A DNA stretch of 64,000 nt from Agapetus fuscipes (GCA_951799405.1 OX637339.1:4464001-4528000); one strand, 5' to 3'; counted from the stretch's first letter, positions 10,697 through 21,076 are shown. Notes: generated from the sequence alone by a model not told the origin. Numbers and translations: made by a program.

Positions 10697-11045
10697 AACC
10701 ACTCCAACCACTTGGTTCTCATTTCTTGTTAAGGCTGAGTAAACCTTTAGATCGAACCCTTGCTCTCGACATAGAATGCAAGCATTCTACCAATTGAGCT
10801 ATAGACCTTTTTTACGAGCTTGGTCGTCGTCGCTACAAAGCGCCAATTTTGAAGCAAGACCCAGTTGCTGGAAGGCTGGACGGACCTTTGGTGACTGGTC
10901 ATTGGTAAAGGTTTATGAGTTTTTCAACCCAGCGAAGAGCGAATTTGAAAATATAAATGGTATATTTTTTTGTGCTCCGCCGGGATTCGAACCCACAAAC
11001 TTCCATTCAGAGGCAGAAGTGTTACCACTGAACTACGGACCGGTC
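10697..11045 (-). mobile_element. B-A dimeric SINE, copy 1
   Basis: On the minus strand a full family B head and body (11045 to ~10813) runs through GACCAAGCTCGTAAAAAAGG into a family A head and shortened body (10808 to 10697) with the same internal deletion as the 54.3 kb dimer. Confidence 0.8.
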
Positions 11046-11046
11046 A

Positions 11047-11145
11047 GTGGTGACATTGGAAATATGAACCATTATTTTACAGTATGCGTGGTTAGCCTCA
11101 TATCAACCTATTAGTCAAAGAAAGAAACCAACGTATAAGTCAAGG
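11047..11145 (-). mobile_element. Family C, 5' part with duplicated 5' end
   Basis: The minus strand has two copies of the 5' motif (TTCCTTGACTTATACGTTGG, then TTTGACTAATAGGTTG). It abuts a B-A dimer at 11046. Confidence 0.75.
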
Positions 11146-11147
11146 AA

Positions 11148-11480
11148 AAAGTCTACGAGTTTATTTGAAAAAAAAGTATCCTCAACGCGCAGCTTAGACT
11201 AAATTAGACGTAAAAGATGCGAATGAAATCTCAGGCAGTAAATAACGAGCATTCTCAGAGGGTGTGCGCGTTCTTAGGGCCCTTTCCTTAAACCAGAGCC
11301 GCGACAATGGCCGACCATCGCTTCAAGGAGATGCCAGCAATGATAAGCCACATCTGACGTCACAATGGAGCCATACCAAGCAAGTTATGGCACCTAGATG
11401 ACGCTGCAACACACTCGGCGATATTATATTTAAGCCGTATGAAACCAAATGCGGCAATGCAGGCTTTTTACTTAGCTTAA
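11148..11480. other. No gene seen
   Basis: Mixed composition, no ORF over 40 codons with coding character. Confidence 0.55.
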
Positions 11481-11828
11481 ACCGGTCGATAGCTCAGTTG
11501 GTAGAGTGCTTGCATTCCATGCCGTGAGCTCGGGTTCGAATCCCACCGAGTGCGAGGGTGTCAGAAATGATTTCCCGTTTCGGTGTTTATTTCAGACCCC
11601 AAAATAATAATGCCGGCAAGGTTTACTCAGCCTTCACAAGAAATGAGTACCAGCTCTCTCGGGAGCTGGGAAAACACCACTTCAATTGAAGTGGTTGGCG
11701 TAAGGCCGACCCCCTTACCTGTAAAAATAAATAGGTTCAACTCGCCACATGCGACTCCTTCGGGGATAACGCGGCAAGAAGTTACACTATATGTGTAGCT
11801 TAGTTGCGTTTTTTTTTTTTTTTTTGCG
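11481..11828 (+). mobile_element. SINE A, full length
   Basis: ACCGGTCGATAGCTCAGTTG, GGGTTCGAATCCCACCGAG, CAGCTCTCTCGGGAGCTGG and the CGCCACATGCGACTCCTTCG motif are all intact. It ends TTAGTTGCG plus T-run, tail to tail with the next copy. Confidence 0.9.
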
Positions 11829-12125
11829 TTGCGTGTTTGGCTTGCCGCGTTATCCTCGAAGGGTTTCACATGTAGCGAGTGGAAACCTATTTATTTTTAC
11901 AGGTAAGGAGGCTAGTCTTACGTGAACCACTTCAGTTGAAGTGGGGGTTTCCCAGCTACCTCAGGAGCTGGTACTTATTTTTTTGTGAGGGCTGAGTACA
12001 CCTTGTCGGTTTTTTTTTTAAATAAGCACCGAAACGGAAAATCATTTATGACACCATCGGAGGAATTCAAACCCGAGCTTTCGGCATGGAATGCAAGCAC
12101 TCTACCAACTGAGTTAGCTACCGGA
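11829..12125 (-). mobile_element. SINE A, full length, inverted to its neighbour
   Basis: The minus strand runs from TCCGGTAGCTAACTCAGTTG to the tail. With 11481-11828 it makes a ~650-bp inverted dimer centred on the T-run. Confidence 0.85.
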
Positions 12126-12127
12126 TG

Positions 12128-13260
12128 ATAGAAATAAACGCAATGTTTTTGTAAAATTTCTTATAAAATAACATTGCAAAAAATAACATGTATTTGTTTG
12201 GTTAAAACTGTTTACCATACTGCTTCTAAAGAAAATGCAAGACTATATTGCTCTTGAAGTTTCTTGTTTTTCTCAGCCCGTTGTTGGCGCTCTGGAATTT
12301 AATAAAAATATTTATTTAAACTTTGCCAAAGGGTAAACGATCCGATTGCATTCCGACAGAACATGTGCGAAGGCGCTTTCTAACTTTGCGAACAATATAA
12401 ACTTTGTAAATTTATTTTTGTAATAATTGAAATATCAATGAAATCGCCTGGAAGATATTGCCCACATGGCTGTTTATATGGTTTTTTTTTCATTTTATCA
12501 ATAATAATTCTGTGGGCGAAAGGAAGTAAAAGGAGTACAAAAAATCAAGTTTTGAGTGATCGAGTGCAGAGTGATTCTTTTGATATATATCTGGTAAGGA
12601 AAAATGATTTGAGTCAAAAAATAAAGTAAAATTTGGATATACTTTGCAAAAGGATAGATAACATGAATAATTATCTCAAATAAAAGATTTGGAATTTTTT
12701 TCAATTTTATTGGAATTTGGAATGTTTTTAAGTGTTAATCTATTTACACAGTGAAAGTCCATTTTTAATTATTTAAAAATTCAAATGGATAACAAAATTG
12801 TAACCATTCTGCTCCCGAAGACGCCACATTAAAAGCGAAAATGTTTGAGCAAAAAAAAAGAAATTAATTCTTCAATTTTGTTTTGGCTATCTTTGTTTGC
12901 ATTTTTTGACTTATCCAGTTGTTTCTTTCGCACACAGAATTAACGTTAAGTTCTATTGAGTTAAATGGATTAGAAACTATTTTAACATAAATAGACATTT
13001 TATTAGTTTCAACTTATTTCACCGCAAATTGTCGTTAGTAAAAAAGAGGATAAAGATCTTTACAGTGTAATTTCGATGTAAACAAAAAACCTCGGATGAA
13101 ACGACAACATCTTTACAGAAAGTTGGTAGCTTTGAAACACATGGCAGTGCGAACATTGTGTGCACGCGTTATTAATCGTTTTATCAGTAAATTTGTCAAA
13201 TTTGTCAATTTGTTAACGTATAGGGTATTATTTTTACGACAATATGTATTTATCACACTC
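12128..13260. other. No gene seen
   Basis: The longest stretch without a recognised repeat. AT-rich; short ORFs in both directions lack coding bias. Confidence 0.6.
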
Positions 13261-13261
13261 A

Positions 13262-13298
13262 TCATACATCATCTCATACCAACCTTAAGTCAATGAAC
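13262..13298 (-). mobile_element. Family C, 5' tip
   Basis: About 30 bp (TCATTGACTTAAGGTTGGTA) on the minus strand. Confidence 0.45.
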
Positions 13299-13459
13299 TG
13301 CAGACCAATAAAATAAAAATTAATTTCAAAATGAACATTTGATTGCTAAATTAAACACCGTTCAACCTTTCTATCATATACAACTGGATTTTGAGTTATA
13401 ATAATACGCGGATGCGGCTTACTCGCTCGGTTGATAAAAGCACGATAAGCGCCAGCACA

Positions 13460-13558
13460 TGCGCTTATGCGGGGAGAAGCGCTTATAAGAGAAGCGCTTA
13501 TACGAGGAGGAGCGCTTATACGGGGAGGAGCGCTTATACGAGGAGGAGCGCTTATATT
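13460..13558 (+). repeat. 18-bp tandem repeat
   Basis: GCGCTTATACGAGGAGGA about five times. Open frames through it (Arg/Tyr/Ala-rich) are repeat artefacts. Confidence 0.85.
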
Positions 13559-13828
13559 CGCTATGAAGAAACACGGAAGGGGGCTTAAACAGGCATCACT
13601 TGTGAATGGAAGACGCTGTGTGGTGTTTTCAAGAACACGCTTATTTTGGATGCGGTAGTAAGAAGGTGAATAACTCCTTCAATATAAGGTTACACTTAAA
13701 TACTACCTAAGAACAAATTAAGAGACTATTTAACTTTAATTTTCCGGTTGTTATGTTATTATGTTTAAAATAAAATTAATTATTAAAGAGACATTGCCGT
13801 GACGTCAGTGCGCGATGGACGCGCCGAA

Positions 13829-13992
13829 GGACTGCGGATGTAGTCGTGTTCTTTCGGCACAACCCGAAGTCTCTCGAAGCTCCATGCAACCTGAGCTTGC
13901 ACGAGGCAAAGGACTGCGGAAATAGTCGTGTTCATTCGGCAAAACCCGAAGTTTCTAGAAGCTGCATGCCGCCTGAGTTTGGAAACAACAAT
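13829..13992 (+). repeat. 82-bp tandem duplication
   Basis: GGACTGCGGATGTAGTCGTG ... CCATGCAACCTGAG is repeated once with about 85 percent identity by eye. GC-richer than its surroundings. Confidence 0.8.
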
Positions 13993-13993
13993 G

Positions 13994-14253
13994 TGCGAGG
14001 TGCAGCAAGATGGCGCACTGTTAACGTGACACGTGGCTATGCTTGGTAAGTGAAATAACAATGGAGCTTCTACCCGTTCACCGTGGATTTCCTGCCATCA
14101 AATGCACCCGCCTTGTGAACTGGTGCCTGGTGCAGAAGAGCTTCCACCCTGGAGCCCTACCTGTAGTGGCGTTAGCCTCGTGGACTGAGGCGGCTGGATC
14201 TCATGTCTTGGGAAGGCTGAGTCTGAGAAGACTGGCAAATATGTATCTAAGAT
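13994..14253. other. GC-richer unique stretch, no gene seen
   Basis: A 108-codon ORF from 14043 crosses it, but its last third is a decayed C unit, so I do not accept it as a gene. Confidence 0.5.
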
Positions 14254-14254
14254 G

Positions 14255-14412
14255 CTTGATCATAAGCAAACACGAGAAAATTCATGATTTAACGTACTGC
14301 ATCTGCACGTCAAATGATCATAAACTTGGAAGCTCTGTGATCCTTTTCCTGAAACAGGGGTGGCATTAGCAAACTTCAACCGATCTTTATTGTATGGGAG
14401 GTAAACCTCAAA
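14255..14412 (-). mobile_element. Family C, old degenerate copy
   Basis: CCTGAAACAGGGGTGGCATT and weaker similarity on both sides, minus strand. Confidence 0.5.
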
Positions 14413-14413
14413 C

Positions 14414-14890
14414 CATTGTTTAAGACAAGAACATGTATTTTTTTTAAATTATTAGTTTTCGTAAGGTACAAAAATAAACGTAGAAAAACATACCCACCTA
14501 CTTGTATTTTGATTTGCTACGCCGTAAAATTGATAATTATTATTGTGAAGTATTTTCCCATATTTGACGTAGACCCTGTTTGGCTTGATAAGATCCCCTC
14601 ACGTGGCATGTCTCTGTTGATCTGTGAGCCTGTCACCCTTCCTACTTAAGTCGTGAGATGCGTAGAGGGCTGAAATCGTAGAGGTCTGGAATCGTAGAGG
14701 CCCCGTTCACACAGGAGTAGTACGAGTGCATGAGTGCATGTGTTTAATGTTTAGTACTATACTGTGGCTGACTTACAAACTTGAGTAATGCACTTTATAT
14801 TTTATTCGAATTACTTTATCCAAAATTGAGCTGTTTTCAAAGCCACATGATTTAAGTGCCAATGTAGATATTTTTCCTTAACTGTTTTTG
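14414..14890. other. No gene seen
   Basis: GTAGAGGGCTGAAATC and AATCGTAGAGG form a small local repeat at 14658-14705. Confidence 0.5.
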
Positions 14891-15075
14891 TCCGGTTGAT
14901 AGCTGATTTGGTAGAATGCTTGCGCTCTACGGTGAAGTTCTAGAGTTAAACCTCCACCAAGGGCGCAGAAATCATTTTCCGGTATGGTGTTTAGTTCAAA
15001 CCAAAAATAGAAATTGCTGTAAATTTTTCTCAGCTTTCAGAAGCATTGAAAACCAACCCCCGCGGGTGCTGATAG
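14891..15075 (+). mobile_element. SINE A, degenerate 5' half
   Basis: GTCCGGTTGATAGCTGATTT to TTTTCTCAGCTTTCAGAAGC; the B-box is decayed (TAGAGTTAAACCTCCACC). Confidence 0.55.
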
Positions 15076-15126
15076 CCCCATCTTTATGTAATGGAGGTAA
15101 TAATTGTGATTTTGGGATATTTAATT

Positions 15127-15405
15127 TCCTTGACGAATACGTTGGTATGAGGCTGACCACTCACACTGTAAAAAATGGTTCATTTTGCCAATTTCACCCC
15201 TGTTTTAGGGAAAGTCGGCAAGAGTTGCAGGGTTTATGTTCATTTGAGATTGGGGTTTTATATTGTAGGTCCACATGCGGCATTTTTCAATTCTCCATTC
15301 GGCATGTGTTAGCGCAAATTTTTACGTATCTTTTTGTGGATATGCATGATATCTGAACCTTAAATGAATGTTATAGTCGCAAAATATCTTTGCACCTTGG
15401 ATTAT
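15127..15405 (+). mobile_element. Family C, near full with internal duplication
   Basis: GTTGGTATGAGGCTGACCAC through TCCACATGCGGCAT; a short duplicated CATTCGGCATGTGTTAGCGC follows, and the 3' end is decayed. Confidence 0.8.
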
Positions 15406-15407
15406 CG

Positions 15408-16314
15408 ATCAAAGGTAAAAAGAGTAGTTTACTTGCCTGTAGTCTAAGTCTGGCCACTTTAGCCCAATAATCACTTGCTGCTCACCTTGTCTGAACCGGG
15501 CATAATCCCCAGAAGCGTAGAGAGCTGATGGGAATAAATGGATATGTTAATTCCGCCTCGTAGAGCGTCATCGTGCGTAGACGCATTATAACGCTTAATG
15601 GATTTCCGTAGCATGTAAAGAGTTTGAAGTCTTCAATTTCCCGCCTACGACTTCCCGGAGTGATATTTCTACGCTAATAGAAGTTGATTGGAATTACAAG
15701 GTTTGCCACCAATGATTGAAGTGTATTTTGTAGACAGAATTACGTAAGTTTTAGGTCTACATATATGACAGGCGTGCACACTGTGGAAAGGCACTAGTGA
15801 CTAATTGAATTATGTACATGATAAATGAACAATTTGATACATTTTTTCTACGCTCTTACAAACTTATTGTATAAATTTACTTAGTATTTTTTTGGTGATA
15901 AAAAGCAACTATTAAAATATGTGACTTTTATCTTTCATTTCGCCCATTTAAAGGTAAAACTGAATAAGTTCTGATCGTGAAATAAACCTTTCATTTGGTG
16001 TGACTTTTTGTAGTAAGTGAACTACATGTAAAACAGTGCTCATGAAAAGGTTTTAAACGCCAGGATTTTCACAGTATTAAACATTTTGTTTCCAGATAAC
16101 AAAAAAATATAAAAATAATTAAAAACCGACTTCTAAGTAAAGTTAAAATCTTATAATTTAGTATATGATTACACCTCTCACTTTCTTTTACAAATTTATT
16201 CTCAAACTGTATTCAATACTAGGAAACTATAATCCCATTCGTATGGCGGTATTGTGACTATACGAGTTTAGTTTTGCCGTGTGTTGTTCGCGGGCATTTT
16301 GTCGAAGTCTTAGC
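15408..16314. other. No gene seen
   Basis: Unrecognised AT-rich DNA; TCGTAGAG/GCGTAGA words cluster at 15515-15600. Confidence 0.55.
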
Positions 16315-16315
16315 T

Positions 16316-17095
16316 AGGTCCGGATCAAGGGCAGTTCGAGCAGTTCGACCAAACCAGGGCCCCCCCAAACGGCCAAAAAAAGATCGGATATATTTTTTCA
16401 GCACCCAGGTATTTGTAACCAAGAGGCTCCCGATTACAGACTAAATAGAAGTTAGTTTAAATGCATTACAACAAAAATATCTTTGGCACTCAAGTCTTAT
16501 GAGACTTACGTGACAAAGGTACGGCCTCTCCACGGTATAAAGGCCCCAAAAGGTACAAAATATTTGATAGAAAACATTAAAAAAAATGTGAAAAGATCTT
16601 TGGCGTCTATAATCTAAGTTGTAAAGATACATTACATTTAAGATTCATATTGATTGCATTCCCACAAGCAAACATGTATAAATTCACGCTTAAACATACA
16701 ACATGCGGACTTACAATATAAAAACCCAATCTCGAACGAATATGCAACTTTTGCCGACTTTCCTAAAACAGTGGTGATACTGGCGAAGTGAACGTTTTTT
16801 TTACAGCATAAGTTCACACTAAAACATGCCACATGTGGATTCACAATATAAAAACCCAATCTTAAACGAATATGCAACTCTTGCCGACCTTACCCGAAAC
16901 AGAGGTGACACTGACGAAGTGAACATTTTTTTTACAGTATGGGTGGTCAGCCTCATACCAACCTATAAGTCAAGGAACGTTGTGATAAAAAAGTGAAAAG
17001 AGGGGGGAGAGTATTTTTCAGGGATGGGAAGGGGCCATAACAAGGCCTGGAGCTTTTCCCCGCACCAGGGCCCCCAGAGGGGCTAATCCGGACCT
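16316..17095. mobile_element. Inverted-repeat element M3 with nested C dimer
   Basis: AGGTCCGGATCAAGGGC at the left and GGGGCTAATCCGGACCT at the right are imperfect inverted ends. Both sides also carry CCAGGGCCCCC. The nested C dimer (16608-16977) accounts for almost half of the length. Confidence 0.55.
16608..16977 (-). mobile_element. Family C, partial tandem dimer
   Basis: The minus strand holds one complete unit and a second central segment in tandem (two AAAAACCCAATCT and two AACGAATATGCAACT motifs ~125 bp apart). It is nested inside an inverted-repeat element (16316-17095). Confidence 0.85.
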
Positions 17096-17096
17096 G

Positions 17097-17380
17097 GTCG
17101 CGGCAGAATGCAATTTCCAGGGAATTTACTTTCTGACAGCCCGCCATTATAGAGCGCTCTAAGCGGATACACTTGTGAAGTTCTGCAATACTCCGGCCGT
17201 ATTTTCAGCGCTTTAGCTTCGCTGTATGCAATTTTTGCACAGCTTTTTTTTGAAGCGAAAAATTCAATAAAGCCTTCTTTCTGTGGGGTGAATTGCAATT
17301 TCATATTTGCATGCATGTGATCTAGGTACATTTTACGTTCTTTGATATTTTAAAGTATACCAAAATTAAGTTTACACTTG
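17097..17380. other. No gene seen
   Basis: Possibly host DNA interrupted by element M3. Confidence 0.45.
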
Positions 17381-17381
17381 T

Positions 17382-17690
17382 GCGCAATTAAGCTACACTT
17401 ATAGTGTAACTTCTTGCTGCGTTCATCTCGAAGTGGTCACATGTGGGAAGTGTGTACTATTTATTTTTAGACGCTGGTCTTACACCAACTGAATTATTAG
17501 AAATGAGGGTGTACAAGCTGGCTGGTACTCATTCTTGTGAAGGCTGAGTAAAATATACCGGTATTTTGATTTTGGGTTTGAAATAAACACCTAAACGAGA
17601 TATCATTTCTGACAGCCTCGCTGAGATTTAAATCCGAGCTCTCGGCACGGAATGCAAGCACTCTACCAATTGAGCTATCGATTGGACGAA
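17382..17690 (-). mobile_element. SINE A, near full length
   Basis: The minus strand has CCAATCGATAGCTCAATTGG, head, CTTCACAAGAATGAGTACC and tail AGCTTAATTGCGCA. Some internal hairpin sequence is lost. Confidence 0.8.
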
Positions 17691-17691
17691 A

Positions 17692-18108
17692 ATATGATTC
17701 TATTGAAGCAACAGGTGCAACAATACAACAATGCTTCTCTGACTTTTGCAAATGCCCAAGTACCTAAGACACTTTTGAGGCTTTGACGTTGGTCAGTAAT
17801 TCCCTATTTATTTAAACTCTAGGAAGAACGTTTGTGTTGCTGACCAAACAAGTAGGTTTATCGATGCCTTAAAGGTACAACTGAATAAGTTACAAATTTA
17901 GCTAGCATCGATATCTCAGATAAATGTACATTTTTCCTATTTTCTAAAAGGAAAAACATGTGAAAAAAAGTGTGAAAAGCCTGTAGTTTGCTAGTTTTTC
18001 ATGAACACTTCCTCATAATTGGTCCACATGCTATGATAAGTTTCTCCCAGTAGAATGGTTTATCCACGATTTCTCAAATCAGTGAATCAGCACCTATTAA
18101 GTTTAACC
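17692..18108. other. No gene seen
   Basis: Unrecognised; it contains the incidental N-terminal codons of the LINE ORF after 18055. Confidence 0.5.
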
Positions 18109-19545
18109 TTTATAGTACCTAAAAAAGTACTTAAAAAATCAATTGTTACACCAATTCTCAAAAAATCAAGCCTTCCAGCTGATTCTGTGGAAAATTATAG
18201 ACCTGTGTCGTCCGTTCCTTTTATATCGAAAATTATTGAGAAGGCCGTTGTTTGGCAACTCACTCAGCACATGGAGCGAGGCGGATATCTGTCTAAGTTT
18301 CAGTCAGCATATAGAAAAGCTCATTCCACTGAGACTGCCTTACTTCGCATTGTGAATGATGTGATAGCTGCGGTTGGGGACGGTGCTCTTGCCATGGTGG
18401 CAGTACTTGACATGAGCGCTGCCTTCGACACTGTTGATCACAGTATACTCATCACTAAGCTTGATAGGTTGTACGGAGTCCGAGGAGGAGTATCTAAATT
18501 GCTATCTTCATATCTGAAAGGCAGATGTCAGACTGTGGATGTTGATGGTGAGTCATCAGGTATGCCCATGGACTGTGGTGTGCCTCAGGGATCTGTGCTC
18601 GGGCCTTTACTTTTTACCCTGTACACAAATGATCTTGAGAGCACTGTACTGATGAACGGCACCAGCTACTATTCTTATGCTGATGATATTCTACTTTGTC
18701 GTTTCTGTCAGCCATCTATGACAGATGCCTGTAGTCTTGAGATGGTCCGGTGCATTGAAGTGGTGGCTGAGTGGATGGCAAGGTGTCGCCTTAGAATGAA
18801 TCCAGACAAGACAGAATTCATCTGGATGTCGTCTCCTGGTAGGAAACACTTGCTTGGCTCTTCACCAATTAAAGTAATGGGCCTGGATGTATATCCATCT
18901 AGCTCAATTAAGTTTCTTGGGGTCCATCTTGACAACACTCTCTCCATGAGTACGCAAATAAGCTCGACTGTGAGCTCCTGTTTTTTTCACCTGAGGCAGT
19001 TGAGATGGGTCAGAAACTGTTTGACATCCGAAGCTGCTAAGATTCTCATTGCGTCCTTTGTTGTGTCGAGACTGGATTATTGCAATGGTCTGTTCTGGGG
19101 TCTTCCAAGGTTTCAGCAGTCTAGACTGCAGTCCGTCTTTAATGCTGCAGCCAAATTACTTTTAGGAGGACGAAAAACTGACCATGTCTCTCCTCTGTTG
19201 CGGCGCCTTCATTGGCTGCGAGTCCCAGAGAGGATTGAGTACAAAATATGTGTTTCTGTTTTTAATGCCCTCAGAGGAGTTGCCCCATCGTACTTGTGTG
19301 AATTGTGCAGAGTCGACCAGATAGGTGGAAAACGATGCACTCTTCGTTCTGCACAGAGTGACGCCGTAAACAGGCTTCAACTGCCTCTTCGACGGAACAG
19401 AACTGGTTTCGGAGACAGGGCTTTTAGTTCGGCTGGTCCATCCTGCTGGAATAGTCTACCTCTGGAGTTGAGAACAGAGACCAGTGTTGGCAGTTTCAGG
19501 AAGTTGCTTAAGACACATTTGTTTAACAGAAGCTTCAACACATAA
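18055..19545 (+). CDS. CR1/L2-like LINE reverse transcriptase, 5'-truncated but open
   Basis: A 496-codon ORF encodes a non-LTR retrotransposon reverse transcriptase, which copies LINE RNA into DNA at a nicked target. The fingers region has ENYRPVSSVPFISKIIE (about residues 46-62) and FQSAYRKAHSTETALL. Catalytic motif A is VLDMSAAFDTVDH (117-129), then GVPQGSVLGP (175-184) and catalytic YADD (208-211). The thumb and C-terminal part carry RLDYCNGLFWGLP and end in FRKLLKTHLFNRS, typical of CR1/L2/Crack-type elements. The N-terminal endonuclease is missing: clear homology begins only near residue 25-30, so the first codons are probably flanking DNA read in frame and the listed ATG is not a real start. 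No internal stop or frameshift is visible, so the insertion is probably young. Confidence 0.9.
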   Translation: MVYPRFLKSVNQHLLSLTFIVPKKVLKKSIVTPILKKSSLPADSVENYRPVSSVPFISKIIEKAVVWQLTQHMERGGYLSKFQSAYRKAHSTETALLRIVNDVIAAVGDGALAMVAVLDMSAAFDTVDHSILITKLDRLYGVRGGVSKLLSSYLKGRCQTVDVDGESSGMPMDCGVPQGSVLGPLLFTLYTNDLESTVLMNGTSYYSYADDILLCRFCQPSMTDACSLEMVRCIEVVAEWMARCRLRMNPDKTEFIWMSSPGRKHLLGSSPIKVMGLDVYPSSSIKFLGVHLDNTLSMSTQISSTVSSCFFHLRQLRWVRNCLTSEAAKILIASFVVSRLDYCNGLFWGLPRFQQSRLQSVFNAAAKLLLGGRKTDHVSPLLRRLHWLRVPERIEYKICVSVFNALRGVAPSYLCELCRVDQIGGKRCTLRSAQSDAVNRLQLPLRRNRTGFGDRAFSSAGPSCWNSLPLELRTETSVGSFRKLLKTHLFNRSFNT

Positions 19546-19615
19546 AAGCGCCCTTGGGGTGGCTAGTGCCACTAAACGGCGCTGTATACAAATTGTCCAA
19601 TTATTATTATTACCG
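18110..19615 (+). mobile_element. CR1/L2-like LINE, family L-1, 5'-truncated copy
   Basis: The element comprises the RT ORF plus a short 3' UTR of about 70 bp. The UTR contains a hairpin-forming stretch (GCGCCCTTGGGGTGG ... ACGGCGC) and ends in an (ATT)n microsatellite near 19602-19613, the usual tail of CR1/L2 elements. The 5' truncation point lies near 18110. Two other fragments of this family occur at 30.1 and 54.9 kb. Confidence 0.85.
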
Positions 19616-20138
19616 ATATGAAAACACAGACTTGAACATATCTATGTAAAAATGGAAAAATTCAAATTCATTGGTTCAAGATGTTGAAAATAATTCAATA
19701 AAAAGGAAGTGAAATAACTATTTTTTACAAAGAAAAAAAAACAAGAATTGTGTACAGAAACATCGATTTTAGAATAGACATTTCCTGTGTATGCTTGAAC
19801 AATATTTAAAACAAACTAATGATTAATTTTCTTTCTTTTCAGATCTTTCCTGCAACGAATTTAATACCTTAAAAGTAAAAATTGCTCAAACCCTGTAAAG
19901 AAAAACCAAATAAGTAATAAATCCTTTATGAATTTCAACGTCATTTTTGTAATAGTAAAGCAAAAAAGTGAAATTTCCATAGAGTCGAAATCACGAAAGT
20001 AACATACAAGTTTTAAATAAAAACATCAATATTTTTAGTGGTACGCAAACAGTAAAAACAGGACATTATATTATAATGTGTTTAATGTTGATTATCAGTT
20101 GTAGAAGCGCATACACTTCTATTGCTCTTTTACTTTAT
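19616..20138. other. Presumed intron, no gene seen
   Basis: AT-rich DNA between the L-1 LINE and the repeats upstream of the exon. Confidence 0.5.
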
Positions 20139-20139
20139 A

Positions 20140-20800
20140 TATAAACAAGTTTTTTACAATAAAACAACCAAGGACGTTTTCTTACCCCATTATCAAAAAT
20201 TCAACTACCTGTAATGCTGTAGTGTGTATTGATCTATTAAAACATAACAGACAAGGAAGTTTACTTTCATCAACATAACAACTTAAATAACCAGATGCTT
20301 TAAGGGCCTTTAATTCTGCGACAGGCATTCCCTTTTAACAAGAATTCTAAATCAAACATTGACGGATATGGTTGCTCTTTTTCAAACCTACTGAAAAATT
20401 CAAAGAAGCCACTGCCTTTGGGACGTATAACAAACAGAAATTGATTTCTTACAACATAAAAAAGGCAAAGACGTTTTCTTTCATCAATATAACAACTCAC
20501 AGTAACCAGCTGCTTTAAGGGTCGTTAATTCTGCAACAAACATTCCTTTTTTTTTTATAAGAGTACAACTATAGCAAAAAGCGGATATCAGTGTTCTTTC
20601 TTGCACCTACTTAAAAATAAACAAATAAAAAACAGACATTTCTGACAACATAAAAAAGACAAGGACGTTTTCTTACAACAAAACAATAATCTAAATAACT
20701 TACTACCTTTGTAGCGTGTAATTCCGTAAAAGATTTCGTTCTTTACAAAAATACAGCATTCAAGGATTTTTTCTACACCACCATCAAAAACTCAACGGAG
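20140..20800 (+). repeat. Degenerate ~190-bp tandem repeat upstream of the exon
   Basis: Three to four units with AAGGACGTTTTCTTACAAC, ATAACAACTCAAATAACCAG, CTGCTTTAAGGGCCGTTAAT TC and ACATTCCTTTT. The last unit (AAGGATTTTTTCTACACCAC CATCAAAAACTCAAC) overlaps the presumed exon start. Confidence 0.65.
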
Positions 20801-21069
20801 ACCTTTTTGTGGAACCTTCCAAGGACGGTCGCAAGGTGGAGGGGGACTTGTATCACCTGTCGATGGGTTCGGGGGGCGTCCTGACGGGTAGGCGCCGCCC
20901 CCCTCCCTCCCCCTGCCCCGCCCCCGTGGGTGGCCGCCCCCAGCAGGCGTCCCCGCCCCCCAAGGCGTGCTGCTTCCCGCCCATCAGGCAGGACAAGCAG
21001 CACTTCTACCACGACAACAAGGGGAAGTCGTGCAAGAAGCTGCTCAAGCACAACGGCTACCCCAACAAG
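20757..21069 (+). CDS. Candidate host exon, GC-rich, unknown protein
   Basis: The frame is open from 20722 to 21117; the likely exon ends at 21069 with AAG|GTAAGA, a strong donor in phase 0. It encodes QKLNGDLFVEPSKDGRKVEG, DLYHLSMGSGGVLTGRRR, a Pro-rich stretch and CCFPPIRQDKQHFYHDNKGK, then SCKKLLKHNGYPNK. Third codon positions are strongly G/C (for example AAG CTG CTC AAG CAC AAC GGC TAC CCC AAC AAG) in otherwise AT-rich DNA, a sign of selected coding sequence. A possible acceptor is TTTACAAAAATACAG ending at 20756, but the start is uncertain. The Pro-rich basic composition suggests a cytoplasmic tail or linker. I do not recognise the protein. Confidence 0.6.
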
Positions 21070-21076
21070 GTAAGAT
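21070..21076 (+). promoter_or_regulatory. 5' splice donor of the candidate exon
   Basis: GTAAGAT follows AAG with near-consensus fit. Coding character stops exactly here: beyond it the DNA turns AT-rich. Confidence 0.6.

Noticed and set aside
11481..11560. Genuine tRNA genes
   Set aside because: Box A/B motifs are present but each is followed by the same SINE body, and arms do not pair as complete cloverleaves.
13391..13658. Arg/Tyr/Ala-repeat ORFs
   Set aside because: Translation of the 18-bp tandem repeat.
14043..14369. 108-codon ORF as a host gene
   Set aside because: Its end lies in a degenerate C unit and no splice or domain evidence supports it.
20773..21051. Minus-strand 92-codon ORF opposite the exon
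   Set aside because: It is the shadow of the GC-rich plus-strand exon; the donor site and codon bias favour the plus strand.
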